Shown here piece after piece: positions 31,771-42,779 of a DNA stretch of 64,000 nt; the stretch's first letter is position 1; the number at the start of each line of letters is the position of its first letter. The stretch is from positions 3,162,001-3,226,000 of the forward strand of contig JAHQIY010000012.1 of NCBI GenBank assembly GCA_019054805.1, read 5' to 3'. The notes beneath the pieces were generated by a model. The model did not search any database. It had not been told where the DNA came from and was given only the letters and a program-made list of their open reading frames with translations. Source of the DNA: Brachionus manjavacas. Lineage: Eukaryota; Rotifera; Eurotatoria; Ploima; Brachionidae. A program made the position numbers and the translations under genes.

Positions 31771-32589
31771 ATTTTAATTTAATTTTTTTTAAATAAACTT
31801 AAATAAAATAGTTTTAAACAAAAAATAATTTCCGTTAATTAGTTGAAAGCCTCAAATGAAACAGACTTAAATAAAAAAAAAATTTTAGATTTTGAAAAAC
31901 TTTAATCAAAAATATTCTCTAACTTTAACTTGAATTTTGATTTTTGATGATACTGAATATTACCATCAAAGAAAAAGATTTGAGAGGTTTTTGATTCATT
32001 CAATATTTTTATTCAAATTACACAGTTTTATTTTACAGCTTAACAAAGGTATTTAAAAAATTTAATAATGCAAAAAAAATTAAACTAATAAAATTGCCAT
32101 ATGAAAATTAAAGTACGGAGTATCTTACTTTTTGAACTTGCATAAATTACCCTTTGGATTTATAATTATTTAAGGGGACAGCTAGTTGACTCAAAAAGAT
32201 ATTTACCTGAAAAAAAATAATTATTTATTGCAAAAAATTATAAACGAGCGTAAGCAATATCTATCCACAAATCCAGTAAAAATCTTCACTAATTTAGTAA
32301 AAAAATAACACAATCAATAAACAATTTACTGATGCAGTTTATAACATTTATTTCAGAAAAAAACACAAAAAATAAAAAAAGATCACAAAAAAAAGATGTA
32401 AAAACACTAATTCAATTAAATCATTACTTTATTTTAATTTTATTCACTAATTAAGTAAATAAAATTACATAAAAAAATAAAAAAATTACCTTTATTTTTT
32501 TGTAAAGTCATTTGGACAATAAAAACCTCTTTTTTTAACATTTTTGCGTTACACTTATCACAACTTTTTTGAATGCTTGAGCTTTTGAC
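31771..32589. other. No gene seen
   Basis: AT-rich. It may include 3' UTR of the acidic minus-strand frame that ends at 32590. Confidence 0.45.
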
Positions 32590-32825
32590 TCAAAATGAAA
32601 TGATTTCATTTGTTTTCTCCATAATTGCTCTCTTGGTCGTCGTTTTGACAACATCATCTTCTTCGTCATCGTCTTCGAATGATTCAATGCCAATTTCTTT
32701 GTTTGAGACTAACTCAGATGGTTGAAATTCGAGTGCAGATTTTGTTTTGATAGGAGCTACTCTTTTGGGCTTGTTGCTTATAGGAATATCCAGACCTAAC
32801 TTATCAAAATTCATTAATTTCAATC
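32590..32825 (-). CDS. Acidic hypothetical protein, last exon
   Basis: A minus-strand frame from an acceptor-like CTTATAG at about 32826 (or from the ATG at 32814) to TGA at 32592..32590 encodes MNFDKLGLDIPISNKPKRVA, PIKTKSALEFQPSEL, then an acidic run (FEDDDEEDDVV) and KTNEIISF. Codon use and composition are clearly protein-like. No homologue is recognised. Directly upstream (32837..33780) sits a nest of palindromic elements, so any earlier exon is either beyond it or destroyed. Partial or disrupted gene. Confidence 0.45.
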
Positions 32826-32836
32826 TATAAGCACAA

Positions 32837-33775
32837 CCTATTATGGAGTTAGGATTCTTTTACTCTACTCTAAATATTCTAGGTAGAATAAAAGTAACCT
32901 TTTCAGGTTTTGTGAAATTCAGTACAAAATGAAAAAAAGAACAGAAAAATTGTAAAATGTAAAAAAATTGAATGACTTTTTTTCTAAAGGTTTAAACTTA
33001 GTTCTGTAAATGCAATATAGTGCAATTTTCAAAGTTGCATCAAATATCAAAGCCTGCTAAATTTGCAGAGTTATGAAGAAATTAAATTTCAATATAATTA
33101 AGCCAAGTGCATTTTGCAGAGATTCTGCACACCATTAGCAGACTTTTACAGTTGATGCAACTTTGAATGTTGCACCATGCTGCATTTACAGAATTTATTT
33201 AAAACTTTTAGATAAAAAGTTATTGAATTTTTTAATACTTAGTTCTGTTCTTTTGTACTGAACTTCACAAAACCCCTTTTCAGAACCAAAAAAATATTGA
33301 GTATATTAAAGTTACTTTTATTCTACCTAGAATATTATTCCTTAAAAAAATGCTAAAAAAAGGGAAAATCACTCGGAGTAATTTTACATTACAAAAATAA
33401 AACTGAATAAATCTAAAAATTTTTTGCAACAATGTTTGCAGCTAATTAATTCAAAACTCACATTAATTCAAAAATTATGAATAGAGAAGAAATACAATTA
33501 AACGACAATAGGAATAATCCATCATGTAGATAGAAAAACTATCTATTCAATTTAAAAAACAAAGGAAACATGTAAAATATGCAATAAAGAGTTTGTTAGA
33601 TTAAAGAAATATGACTAGAATTCATATAAATAATGTATAAAAACTGATGAAATAACAACAATTAATTGATATTATTGATAATTTGAATAAAATATTTCCT
33701 ATTAAATTACTTTTTTAGCATTTTTTTAAGGAATAATATTCTAGGTAGAGTAAAAAGGACGGCACCCCTATTATG
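32837..33775. mobile_element. Composite of nested inverted-repeat elements
   Basis: AATATTCTAGGTAGAATAAAAG at 32870..32893 recurs inverted at 33312..33336 and again direct at 33728..33752 (TATTCTAGGTAGAGTAAAA); the pair 33312..33370 and 33705..33752 also mirrors CCTTAAAAAAATGCTAAAAA. CCTATTATG stands at both outer edges (32837 and 33765). A separate 369-bp MITE with its own target duplication is inserted at 32906..33274. The order of events is readable: outer palindrome first, MITE later. Confidence 0.65.
32906..33274. mobile_element. GGTTTTGTGAA palindromic MITE, copy 1
   Basis: The ends GGTTTTGTG / CACAAAACC are flanked by the exact 8-bp duplication CCTTTTCA (32898..32905 and 33275..33282). 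Both arms are inverted repeats over most of the length (CAGTACAAAA, CAGAAC, GTTTAAACTTAGTTCTGTAA...). No coding sequence. It matches 35284..35645 at about 90 percent by eye. Confidence 0.85.
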
Positions 33776-34430
33776 TGGTTACAAAAATAATTTTTTAAGT
33801 AAAATGCACATGCACATTTACTTAATTTCGTATTTTCCTTGTTGATGTTAATAATGCGAATTTGGTTCATTTCAAGGATCATTGTATCAAAATTCGACCA
33901 TGGCTTTAACTCGAGTTTACTCGTGTACTGTTACTTTGAAAAATTAGTTAATTGAGTAATGTTTTAGTTATATATTTATCAGCTTAGTGCAGGTTTTATT
34001 TAATTAGTGAATTAATATATTAATTTGTGAGAGTTTCGCTTTATTAGATACGTTTTATTGATTTTGTGAATAAAAAAACAAATTTGTTATTTTTTATAGA
34101 AATAATAATATTTTTACTGAATTTGTGGTGACTTTTACTGACGTCCATTATAAACTAATAAAATTATTATGCGTCAATTAATATTTTGGTGTAAAATTAC
34201 AACCTGTACTGAAAAAATTTTTTAAACAAAATCAATAGAATTTATTAATATTGTCTTACCAAAGCTATCAGAATCCGATATTCAATTAAGTTAAGCCTTG
34301 GATTGAATATTAGGGCCTGTTCCTGTTCCTTAACCCTAAACCCTTTGTACTTAAATGCACTAAAAAATCTCTTTAATTAATCAATTTTTAAATATCAATT
34401 TTAAATTTAACTGATATTTTTCTTACCTTC
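33776..34430. other. No gene seen
   Basis: AT-rich. A minor island near 34310..34350 (CCTGTTCCTTAACCCTAAACCC) precedes the short dispersed repeat at 34430. Confidence 0.45.
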
Positions 34431-34475
34431 AGAATACCCGAATCCCTAAACCAGGGCTTCTCCCCGGACCCCATT
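34430..34475 (+). repeat. Short GC-rich dispersed repeat
   Basis: GAATCCCTAAACCAGGGCTT followed by CTCCCCGGACC recurs at 42274..42310 with two changes. CCAGGGC...GCCCCGG is partly self-complementary. It is probably the terminus of an unidentified repeat family. Confidence 0.5.
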
Positions 34476-35275
34476 TAATTTTTATATAATGATTAAAATT
34501 TACATTAATTACAAAAAGTACAAAAAGGAACAGGTTTTTAAAAAGTTTAATATTATCGTATAAAATATATTTTATTAAGATAAATACCAGTTTTATCTCA
34601 ATTATTGACAATTATTTAAAATAATTACTGATTAACATTTTCAAACAAAATTTTTTAAACGAAATCAAAAGCAATAAAACAAATAAATTCTTATATTTAG
34701 AGAATATGCCGAATATAAATAGAAACAGTACTAAATTTTGATTTTTTTTTCTGACATTATAAAACTTTTTTCTGTGATTTTAATGCTAAAATTTTTTAAA
34801 TTTTCAATTTATTTATTAATTTTTAAAATATTTTGCTTTGCTTTTATTTTTTTGCTCCAAACTTCACCGCCGCGTCAAAACGTTGGTTATGCAAAATATT
34901 TACATCCTTAAAGGCCACAAAATTTTCACAGGTTGCACTCAAGCTCTTTGTCTGTCAAGTCAAGTCTTTGAAAACTACTCACTAAAAAATTTACCCATAT
35001 TGGGATTAAACAAAACATAGAAAAAAAATCAAAGAAATGGAGAAAATTTTTCTTTTTTTTTTAAATTAATTATTGAAAGAACAGAATAGCTGGTCATAAT
35101 GAGAATGCTTATTAAAAATCTTGAAAATTTTAATCAAAATACCAATTATTATTATACAATATTTTTAAAATAAATCAATCTAACAATTTCTATGTCTTGA
35201 CTATTTTACGGTATTTCTATGTTTTACCTTCTCTTCAATTTTTTTAATTTTTGTTTCAGGTAATTTAAATTGTTC
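34476..35275. other. No assigned gene; ambiguous open stretch
   Basis: Around 34840..35020 all of three frames (two plus, one minus) stay open for 45-60 codons with a moderate base composition. No frame has an ATG and splice context that stands out, and no family is recognised. A real exon is possible but strand cannot be decided. Confidence 0.35.
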
Positions 35276-35283
35276 TTTTTTGA

Positions 35284-35645
35284 GGTTTTGTGAAATTCAG
35301 TACAAAATGAAAAAAAAAACAGAAAAAATGTAAAAAGTTGAATAACTTTTTTTCTAAAGGTTTAAACTTAGTTCTGTAATTTCATCATAGTGCAACATTC
35401 AAAGTTGCATCAAATATCAAAGCCTGCTAAATTTGCAGAGTTACGAAGAAATTAAATTTCAATATAATCGAGCATGGTGCATTTTGCAGAAACTCTGCAC
35501 ATCATTAGCAGACTTTTACAGTTGATGCAACTTTGAATGTTGCACTATGCTGCATTTACAGAATTTATTTTAAACTTTTAGATTAAAAGTTATTTAATTT
35601 TTTTATACTTTGTTCTGTTCTTTTGTACTAAACTTCACAAAAGCC
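35284..35645. mobile_element. GGTTTTGTGAA palindromic MITE, copy 2
   Basis: Same family as 32906..33274. Flanked by the exact 8-bp duplication TTTTTTGA (35276..35283 and 35646..35653). The right end reads CACAAAAGCC, one base off the mirror of the left end. Confidence 0.82.
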
Positions 35646-35653
35646 TTTTTTGA

Positions 35654-36383
35654 TGCACAGTCATCAAATCATCAATTAGTCATCAAAAAAAGCAAAATCT
35701 CAGATCTTCTAAATGACTGTGAAACTTGGGTCAAACAATTTTTTTAAAAGGTATTAGACAAAAACTGAAGAAGACATATGGTCTTGCAAAAAAAGAAAAT
35801 TTTTTTGAATAAAATTTACATCTTTTAAAAACTGGAAATTTTAGATTAATTTTTTTACAAAAATGTGGGCCAAGTTTAAATATACAAATGAATTTTTCTA
35901 TAAATTTTAATTAATATAAATATTAATTATTAACATTTATTAAATTTCGAACAATCCTTCAAACGTTCACTGCACATGTTCAAATTGCCAGTGTCGAAAA
36001 TTTGTTTGCCAAATGATACCATACACAGCCCAGAGCTTTTGCTTTTTGACAATTTTCTTTTTGAAGTTGCTTTTTTAAAAATAAATAATTTTGTCTAAAA
36101 ATTTGAACTTGATATTTTTGATTTTTATGCAATAAAAACTAAGAAATGGGATATTTTTTTTAGTTTAGATAAAACAATTTAACTTAAGACACTCGAAACA
36201 CAATAGTCCGATGTCAATGGAGGCCGAGAATTTTCAAAAATTCTCATAAACTAAAAATCAAATTAAAAATTTGATAAAATAATGAGAAAAATTTCGAAGC
36301 CTTAAGGTGAACATTTTTCATTTTTTTCCAAATCAAAAAATAAATAAAAGTCTATTTACAAACCAATTTAAATTTTGTTTAAG
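35654..36383. other. Coding-like window, strand undecided
   Basis: At 35940..36110 both strands are open for over 40 codons: plus SFKRSLHMFKLPVSKICLPN..., minus KSKSSGLCMVSFGKQIFDTG.... Composition suggests a real exon on one strand. The rest is AT-rich. Confidence 0.35.
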
Positions 36384-36620
36384 ATAAGAACAAACTATCA
36401 AAGATTGCATAACTCAAAATATTTCAAAAAAGGTGCAGTTTGGCAAGCCATTGTTGAAGACGGCAATTGCGAGCCACCATCCCCTCTGAGCAAATTATGC
36501 TGTCTAATTTACTAATAAAAATGCAAATTTGTCGGCTCGGACCGAGGCCAGAATGCAATTTTATTCACCATGAAATCTAGGTAGACAATTTTTAAATTTC
36601 AACTCAAATGAAATTTAATT
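36384..36620 (+). CDS. Possible upstream exons of the ankyrin gene
   Basis: After TTTAAG at about 36384 a plus-strand frame runs 42 codons: RTNYQRLHNSKYFKKGAVWQ then AIVEDGNCEPPSPLSKLCCL before TAA at about 36513. A further stretch at 36531..36590 reads FVGSDRGQNAILFTMKS up to a donor-like AG|GTAGAC. Both are far less AT-rich than their surroundings, as the ankyrin exon is. Exact splice joins to 36867 could not be placed. Confidence 0.3.
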
Positions 36621-36866
36621 TCAAAAAAGAGCTTTAATCTTCTATTAGAAAAAAAAAAAGGTAAATTAAATATTTTTTGAATTCAAGTTGAGTTTTGAGT
36701 GAAGCGATCAAGTTTACCTTTTTGATTTTGGATTCATTTAATTTCGTAATATTCGGGATCAACAAACTTGTTCTTTGATTCAAAATTTCTTTGTAGCTTG
36801 GAAACTTTTTAAATTTTCTTATACTCCAGTGTTATGCAATTGGCGTAATTTTTCTCTAATTTTTAG

Positions 36867-38420
36867 AATAATGTTCCAAGTCAGCATCCGTTTGGCATAG
36901 AAGTCTTGGCAAATGCATTGCTTCCAGGTATTTTAAAAGACCAATTTTTTTTTAATAAAATTAAAAAAAAAATTTTCAAGTTTTTCAAATTGAGACACAG
37001 CAAAGTGGAGAGCTGTCCAAAATACACCAGTTTCATTGACAAGATAAACGATCTGCTGCGCAAAAATGGAAAAAACGCGCGCCTAAAGCCCGGACCGGTC
37101 CTGCAACCAAATGACCGGCTCGGCGCTCTCATCTTCGATCTAGTCCTCACCGACTACCGAGCCACCAACAAAATAGACTTAGATTTCATGCGTGATCTCT
37201 TAAAAACCATTAGCCATCTAAAAATTTTGAGTGTAAATAATATTAAAAATTTTCTTAACCAGACTTTGGTCCATTTTGCATGCGAAAACAACCAGGCCCA
37301 GTTGTGCAAATTGTTGATCGACTATGGAGCCGATTGTGTGCAAGAAGACAATTATCTACAGACCCCTTTGATACTGGCAGCGAAGAGGAATTTTCTGGAC
37401 ATAGTTGAAATTTTTTCCGCATCTTTGGACCGAAATGGACACAAAAATGAAATTGTCCGAGCAGCCTACTACGCTTGCTGCTCGGGAAATTGCCAAATTG
37501 TACAGTATTTGTTTTCGCGGTTTGGCCTTAGCACAGAAGACTTGGTGGATGAGAAGGAGTCGAGCAGGGTCAGCGAACTGAACCCGCTTCACATCGCCTG
37601 CTACAAATCATACTCGGACATAGTGGCTTTTTTGTTATCCAAATTCCGCAACGAGCACCTAATTGCAGAGTATTTGAACTCGAGATTTAACGCGTACAGA
37701 GACAGTACGGCGCTTGAAGAAACTTTTAAGGGTTTTGTTTGTCTCCAGTCGACCCTCAAGTCAAAAAAAATGGACCAAGAATTCAAAATTTTTCAGTATA
37801 GAAAAATAATTAATTTTCTAGTTGAAAAGGGCGCCAAGTTTTCGGCCAATTTCAGTGCGACCAATGGTCTAGTCAAACTAGGCTCCCAGTCATTTACCAG
37901 CCCAAATAAAGATCACGACTTTTTTCACTTTTTAAACTGCTGCAATTATTTATTCAAGTTCAAACTCAAAGATTTGTTTGTGTTCATGGACAAGAAAGGA
38001 CTCGAGGCTATGATGGACGAGTTTACTGGTCACATCTACTCTATATGCGTCAAAGTAGTCAAAGATATCAAGTCAAAATGTTTGAATGTTTTTATTGACT
38101 TGGTGCTGAATTTGCACCATACAGGCCAACATTATGTGGATGGACGGAAGTTGCATTTTTTGAAAGATAAAAATGAGGACATTTTCAATTTTTTAGTTGA
38201 GACAACGAGAAATAATTTGACATTGAAGCATTTTAGTGCTATTTCGATACGCAATTCGATTTCGAATTACGGAATCGAAAAAGTCAAATGCCTAAATGTG
38301 CCCAAAGAGCTCAAGAAGGAAATTTTCTTCAGCTCTTTGTCGAAAAAACATGATCCCGAATTCGATTATTACACATTCCTGTTATTCAAAGCTATTGATA
38401 ACAAAACAAAAATTGTTTAA
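36867..38420 (+). CDS. Ankyrin-repeat protein with SOCS/VHL-box-like C-terminus
   Basis: A single long exon of 517 codons plus stop begins after the acceptor TTTTTAG at 36866; the first in-frame residues are NNVPSQHPFGIEVLANALLP and no ATG start is in this exon near its 5' edge, so an upstream exon must supply it. Ankyrin repeats lie at about residues 120-260: TLVHFACENNQAQLCKLLID, TPLILAAKRNFLDIVEIF, ...YYACCSGNCQIVQYLFSRF, NPLHIACYKSYSDIVAFLL. The C-terminus LTLKHFSAISIRNSISNYG followed by VPKELKKEIFF fits a SOCS/VHL-type box (LKxLxRxxIR...LPxxLKxxL) as in ASB and FEM1 substrate receptors of Cullin-RING ligases. A ubiquitin-ligase adaptor role is inferred. It is neither clearly ASB nor FEM1. 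Confidence 0.75.
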   Translation, partial: NNVPSQHPFGIEVLANALLPGILKDQFFFNKIKKKIFKFFKLRHSKVESCPKYTSFIDKINDLLRKNGKNARLKPGPVLQPNDRLGALIFDLVLTDYRATNKIDLDFMRDLLKTISHLKILSVNNIKNFLNQTLVHFACENNQAQLCKLLIDYGADCVQEDNYLQTPLILAAKRNFLDIVEIFSASLDRNGHKNEIVRAAYYACCSGNCQIVQYLFSRFGLSTEDLVDEKESSRVSELNPLHIACYKSYSDIVAFLLSKFRNEHLIAEYLNSRFNAYRDSTALEETFKGFVCLQSTLKSKKMDQEFKIFQYRKIINFLVEKGAKFSANFSATNGLVKLGSQSFTSPNKDHDFFHFLNCCNYLFKFKLKDLFVFMDKKGLEAMMDEFTGHIYSICVKVVKDIKSKCLNVFIDLVLNLHHTGQHYVDGRKLHFLKDKNEDIFNFLVETTRNNLTLKHFSAISIRNSISNYGIEKVKCLNVPKELKKEIFFSSLSKKHDPEFDYYTFLLFKAIDNKTKIV

Positions 38421-39068
38421 ATATATTTATTTGATTTATTGACAGAAAAAAATAAAATAAAATCTTTTATTTTTGAAAAGTAAATTTTTAATTCTTCCAA
38501 ATTTCGGGCATCAATGGATCCAATCTTTAAGATGACGACAAGGAAAGTGATTTTGAGAAAGAACTTTTTTGGACATGAAAGAGTGATTTTCACTTGAAAT
38601 CCAAAAAGTCTAAGGTAGAGAATTATTATTTTATTATGCTTTATAAAAATACAGCAGTTAAATTAATTTCAATCAAGTAAAATATTTGATTGTAGTGTTA
38701 AAAATCGAAGTTACCGTAGATTTCTAAAACACTATCAGGAAAAATGTAGAGCATAAAAAAATGAATAAATGTTAGATATTTACTGATTTTTATTTATTCA
38801 AAAAATTTACTGAAACGAAACGTTTATTTTAAAATTTAAGTTTTAGTAATTTATAAGAATCTTTTTAGTAAATTACTGAAATAGTGTGATTAAAAATTTT
38901 TTTGCAACCACATCGATTTTTCATTCATTGACCAGTACAGTTGCATTTTACCATACTTTGATCACCACCAATCGATGATTCATTTACTGCTTGCCTCACT
39001 CAAATACTACTAACTACTACATTTGATACCTGAATGGAATGAATAGTTTTTGTTTAGTTGGATAAATT
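38421..39068. other. Downstream of the ankyrin gene, nothing recognised
   Basis: AT-rich, with AATAAA-like polyadenylation signals just after the stop (TTATTTGATTTATTGACAG... AATAAAAT at about 38450). No further gene. Confidence 0.5.
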
Positions 39069-39500
39069 TTATTCCAGTCGAACATTAAGTGGGTTTAATT
39101 TTTTGATTTCCGCGTTGGCTCTTTCTACGCTACCTTGGGATTGAGGATGTCTAGCTCGGCGACGTACAAATTTAATGTCTGGCGACATTGCTTTTAAAGC
39201 TTCAACTATTTGGTTGCCAAATTTACGACCATTATCAGATTTGAAAATCATTTTAATACCAATCAATGTGAAAATTTCAAAAAGTGCATTTACAACTTCA
39301 ATTGCCGATTTAGCTTTGAATGCTCATAGCATTTTGAATTTAATTAGATGATCTTGATAAACTAAAAGTCACTTGGATTCACCGTCCGGTAACGTTTACA
39401 TATCGATTAAATCCATTTGAGCACGGCTATTAAAATTACTTGAGAGAATAGGCTTTACAACCATGCCAGTGGTCTTGCTTCTTTTTTATTCATAACACAT
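39069..39500 (-). mobile_element. Fossil integrase (rve) core of an LTR-type or related element
   Basis: The minus strand carries the integrase core family text FKSDNGRKFGNQIVEAL and RARHPQSQGSVERANAEIKK, with DLIDM and YQDHL motifs upstream. This type occurs in Ty3/gypsy-like and Ginger-like elements of animals. The copy is an isolated fragment, broken in several places, with no LTRs or other parts beside it, and looks old. A tail of what may be the same family is at 58190..58310. Confidence 0.7.
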
Positions 39501-39507
39501 TGCTCCT

Positions 39508-39575
39508 AATTATTAATTTATTTATTTAATTCAAATAAACCTCCATCAGGAGAAGTAAAGTAAAAATAAAATTAG
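39508..39575 (-). repeat. LINE 3' tip (diverged)
   Basis: On the minus strand TTACTTCTCCTGATGGAGGTTTATTTGAATTAAATAAATAAATTAA resembles the CTGAAGGAG...AAATAAAT ends at 3880, 17815 and 19680. It directly abuts the integrase fossil. Confidence 0.45.
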
Positions 39576-39974
39576 TTTTGCAAAAAAAAAAAAAGTAAAA
39601 ATAGAAGAAAATGTATTAATGAAAATTTTTTTTAATTATTTTTACAGGTAAATTTTTCTTAACTTACTTAAGATCATTTCAACTGTTATTTTTAAATGAT
39701 TTTTATTACATTTTTAATCATAATATCGCGTGCGTTGTGTCCGATTATATTGTGGATACGATAAATTGTTTCAAAAATTTGCTCGAAAGGAACGAGAAAT
39801 CTAATCGGTTCATCCGGGTTTTTCATATTTCTGGCCTTAAAGTTTATTTAAAAAATTACTTGTAAAAAACAAAGGATACTTTTTTTTCTATACATTTTTA
39901 CTGGTAGACCAGGAAATTAAAAAATTTATGTGTTATAGAAATTTGTTGTTACATATATAAACGACATAACTTTT
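39576..39974. other. No gene seen
   Basis: AT-rich spacer with a slightly GC-richer part near 39725..39840 without a coding signature. Confidence 0.45.
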
Positions 39975-40215
39975 TATTAATTATTTGCAAACGATGCTAA
40001 ATTAGGAACGATACTTGATGAAGTTGAAAAGTCTAATGTACTCAGAAATGACTAAAATGAAATTTTCAACTGAAACAGAAACGGGCTTGTTTGTCTAAAT
40101 GACTCCAAGAAAGCAATAACCCTAGAAAATGAAAAAAGATTGGAACAACTGAATTTAACTTCGAAATTAAAAGGAGAATTAATACAAATGTTTAAGACAC
40201 TTAAGGGCTTTGATT
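39975..40215 (+). mobile_element. CR1-like LINE fragment (RT active-site region)
   Basis: Reads FANDAKLGTILDEVEKSNVL (the FADD box with the first Asp changed to Asn), then in another frame GLVCLNDSKKAI and ENEKRLEQLNLTSKLKGELI followed by QMFKTLKGFD. The region between the active site and the C-terminus is largely deleted. Confidence 0.65.
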
Positions 40216-40580
40216 AAATTAAGGCCGCTAATAAGTGATGTCCACAAATTTAATAAAATCTACCACAAAAATATAGGTTTCATAACAAAAATAAAAAAAA
40301 TAAAACAATTTTTTAATTTAATGTCAAATGTCATATAATGATAACTAATAAATTATTTTTATCACTTTTTTTTAATAACAAAAACTAAATTAATAAAAAA
40401 TGATCAAAAATAATACACTAATCACAGAAATTTATTTTTTAATGATTAGCTTCAGATCAAATTGATTAGTTAATTAGTTAATTAATTTAATTTTAATGTC
40501 CAAAATTGAGTAATATAAATACAAAATGATTTAACCAAGTTGTATTTAATTTAAAAATATTGAACTTATTTTGTGCCAAA
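40216..40580. other. No gene seen
   Basis: AT-rich, probably 5' flank of the MULE copy at 40581; GATTAGTTAATTAGTTAATTAATT at 40463 is a simple repeat. Confidence 0.45.
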
Positions 40581-40840
40581 ATGGAAAACGAGACTCAATT
40601 TCATGAAAGCGTTCTTATGAACCCGACTGATGAGACTTTAGATGATTTTGAAAATATTCCAGACAGAAATAATTTGATTTATAAAGATCTCAAGAAAAGA
40701 GGTACAAAGAAGTAAAAATCGATACTACTGCATATATTTGTCTAAAGGTTGTAAAGCAGCCTTATATCTACTAGCAACACAAAACTCAGCTGGTGATTGT
40801 TTCGTAATGAGTCTGAACAACCGAGACCAAGTAAAAACTT
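40581..40840 (+). mobile_element. MULE-family N-terminal fragment (copy 3)
   Basis: ATG at 40581 starts MENETQFHESVLMNPTDETL and continues DDFENIPDRNNLIYKDLKKR to a TAA; one frame change later it reads SRYYCIYLSKGCKAALYLLA, then SAGDCFVMSLNNRD. This YxC...GCKAxL pattern is the FLYWCH/FAR1-like zinc finger found at the N-terminus of MULE transposases. It is the best of three copies (others at 9206 and 19710). Confidence 0.65.
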
Positions 40841-42269
40841 TAACTTTGTTATTTTTTTATTTGTGTTGTTTTTTTTTTAATTTGTGGTAATAAAATATTT
40901 AGGGTCATTAAATTAACTGGTTTAATAAAATTTGTTCAAAATTGAATAGTCTTTTCAATCGACGCATCAATTAAGACCACACGAATTCCAGATAGAAAGA
41001 TAACTAGCTAAGAACTGTGAACAGCGTTTATTAATTCAATAGCAAATTAAATAATATTTTGTAATAGATTTTGAAAGAAAAATTTTTTAGTACTTGAATT
41101 TTATTTTAAATTTTTTTATCTTTTCCATTTGATTTTTTAATTATTCAAGTTATATCAAACACTATGAAATATTTTGATTAATTTAAATTAATTTAAATTC
41201 TAGAATTATCAAATTTTAGGATATTCTCACTTGAATACAAAATTCTAAATATGATCTGAATCCTTTTCTAATTTTTTACATTTAAAAGGCAGCAAATTAT
41301 TTACCATATTCAAAATTAAACTTGATTAAACTTGACTTGAGTGTGGATGGCTTTTAATTTTTAAAGAGGCGAGATTTTGACTACTGAAATAAGTTTATAC
41401 AATTTACACAACAAATTTAAGACTTAAAGAAAAATATTTTTCACTACTTAAATTCATTCCGGTATTTTAGAAAATATTCAAACTAAAAACAATTATATTA
41501 ATATTTTTAACAAAACAAAAATACTGGTAAATGGGTAGGAAATTAAAAAGTGAAAATTTTGGTTTAATTTTTTATAAAATTTATTTCATCAAAATTAATA
41601 TAATTAAATTTTAAATACAAATTTAGTCCAATTTTGTTTTTAATTAATAAAGAGCTAATATTTGAAGAAAAATAGTGTAATTTACTCTTGATTTGCATAA
41701 ATTTACATCATTTTATAAACTATCTAATTTTCTAAAATATTTAAAAAATTTATGAAAATATAAAATATTTAATTTTTTCGATTTGAGAAAAAAATTATTA
41801 AATTTGTTCCAAAAATGTTTTGAAGCATTTCTTTGCGCATCAATTCATTAAAATAATATTCTAATTTTATTTTTCTATCTTTTAAATTTCAAAAGCTACG
41901 CCAGTCTTTGTGATTTATTGTCGCACATTTTGTTGATCAATAAGTAAGCAAGCGTAAACAACTCGCCAAATATTGTTTGCAATGAGAATATTTTGAACAA
42001 GAAAAAAGTTTTCCTTCCTTTTTAAAGACAGATACGAGACTAAAATTTATCTTCTAAACTACTCATTGTAATTTTAAATTTGTGATGATAATTTGTTGAC
42101 AATAAGATACTTACCAGATTCAAATAATTTCGTGAACAAACCCAAGCTTGATGGTTAAAAAACGGAGAGAATGCATTGTTTAATATTCAAATCAAAATTT
42201 TTTAAATTTTTACTTAAATTGACTTTACTTTATAAGTAATTTTAAAATTATTAATTTTAACTAATCTAC
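40841..42269. other. Long AT-rich stretch, nothing recognised
   Basis: No open frame of note on either strand and no match to other repeats in the window. Only the 41895..41970 part is modestly less AT-rich. Confidence 0.5.
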
Positions 42270-42273
42270 AACA

Positions 42274-42310
42274 TATCGGAATCCCTAAACCAGGGCTTTG
42301 CCCCGGACCA
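42274..42310 (+). repeat. Short GC-rich dispersed repeat, second copy
   Basis: GAATCCCTAAACCAGGGCTT then TGCCCCGGACC, matching 34436..34470. Confidence 0.5.
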
Positions 42311-42779
42311 TATTTAGTTTTTTAAATGACAATCAATTTTGTTTTTATATGACAATTTAATCATTGATATGACGGTTTAATATTTTTCCTTTTAAAAAAG
42401 GAGGAATGTTTTTCAGCAAAAATAAGCTAAAAAGTGGCATTGTGAATTTTCATGCAAAAATTTCAATGCAAAATTCTTAATAAAAATATGGACTTTGTAC
42501 CAGAGATTTTTTTGTAATCTTTAAAAGGTGAAAAAACAATGCTTCAAAGAAAAAATTTTAAAAAAGTTTGCCAACAAGTTGATTATTTTAAATAAAATTG
42601 TATGTTAACTTAGAATTTGAAAATAATTTTTTGCAATAAAATTGAAAATAATTCAAGATTATTTAAGTAGTGATGACAGCATTTTAACATTTAAATAAAA
42701 TAAATTTACAAATTGAAAATAAAATTTCAATTAGAATAGATCATGGAGACAAAAAATAAATAAATCCTAAAATAATGAT
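42311..42779. other. No gene seen
   Basis: AT-rich sequence between two repeats. Confidence 0.45.

Noticed and set aside
34838-35020. 60-codon frame as a gene
   Set aside because: It lacks an ATG start and two other frames (one on the other strand) are open over the same DNA; the strand cannot be chosen.
36881-37786. Minus-strand frames opposite the ankyrin exon
   Set aside because: They are short, overlap one another in different frames and disagree with the strong plus-strand protein.
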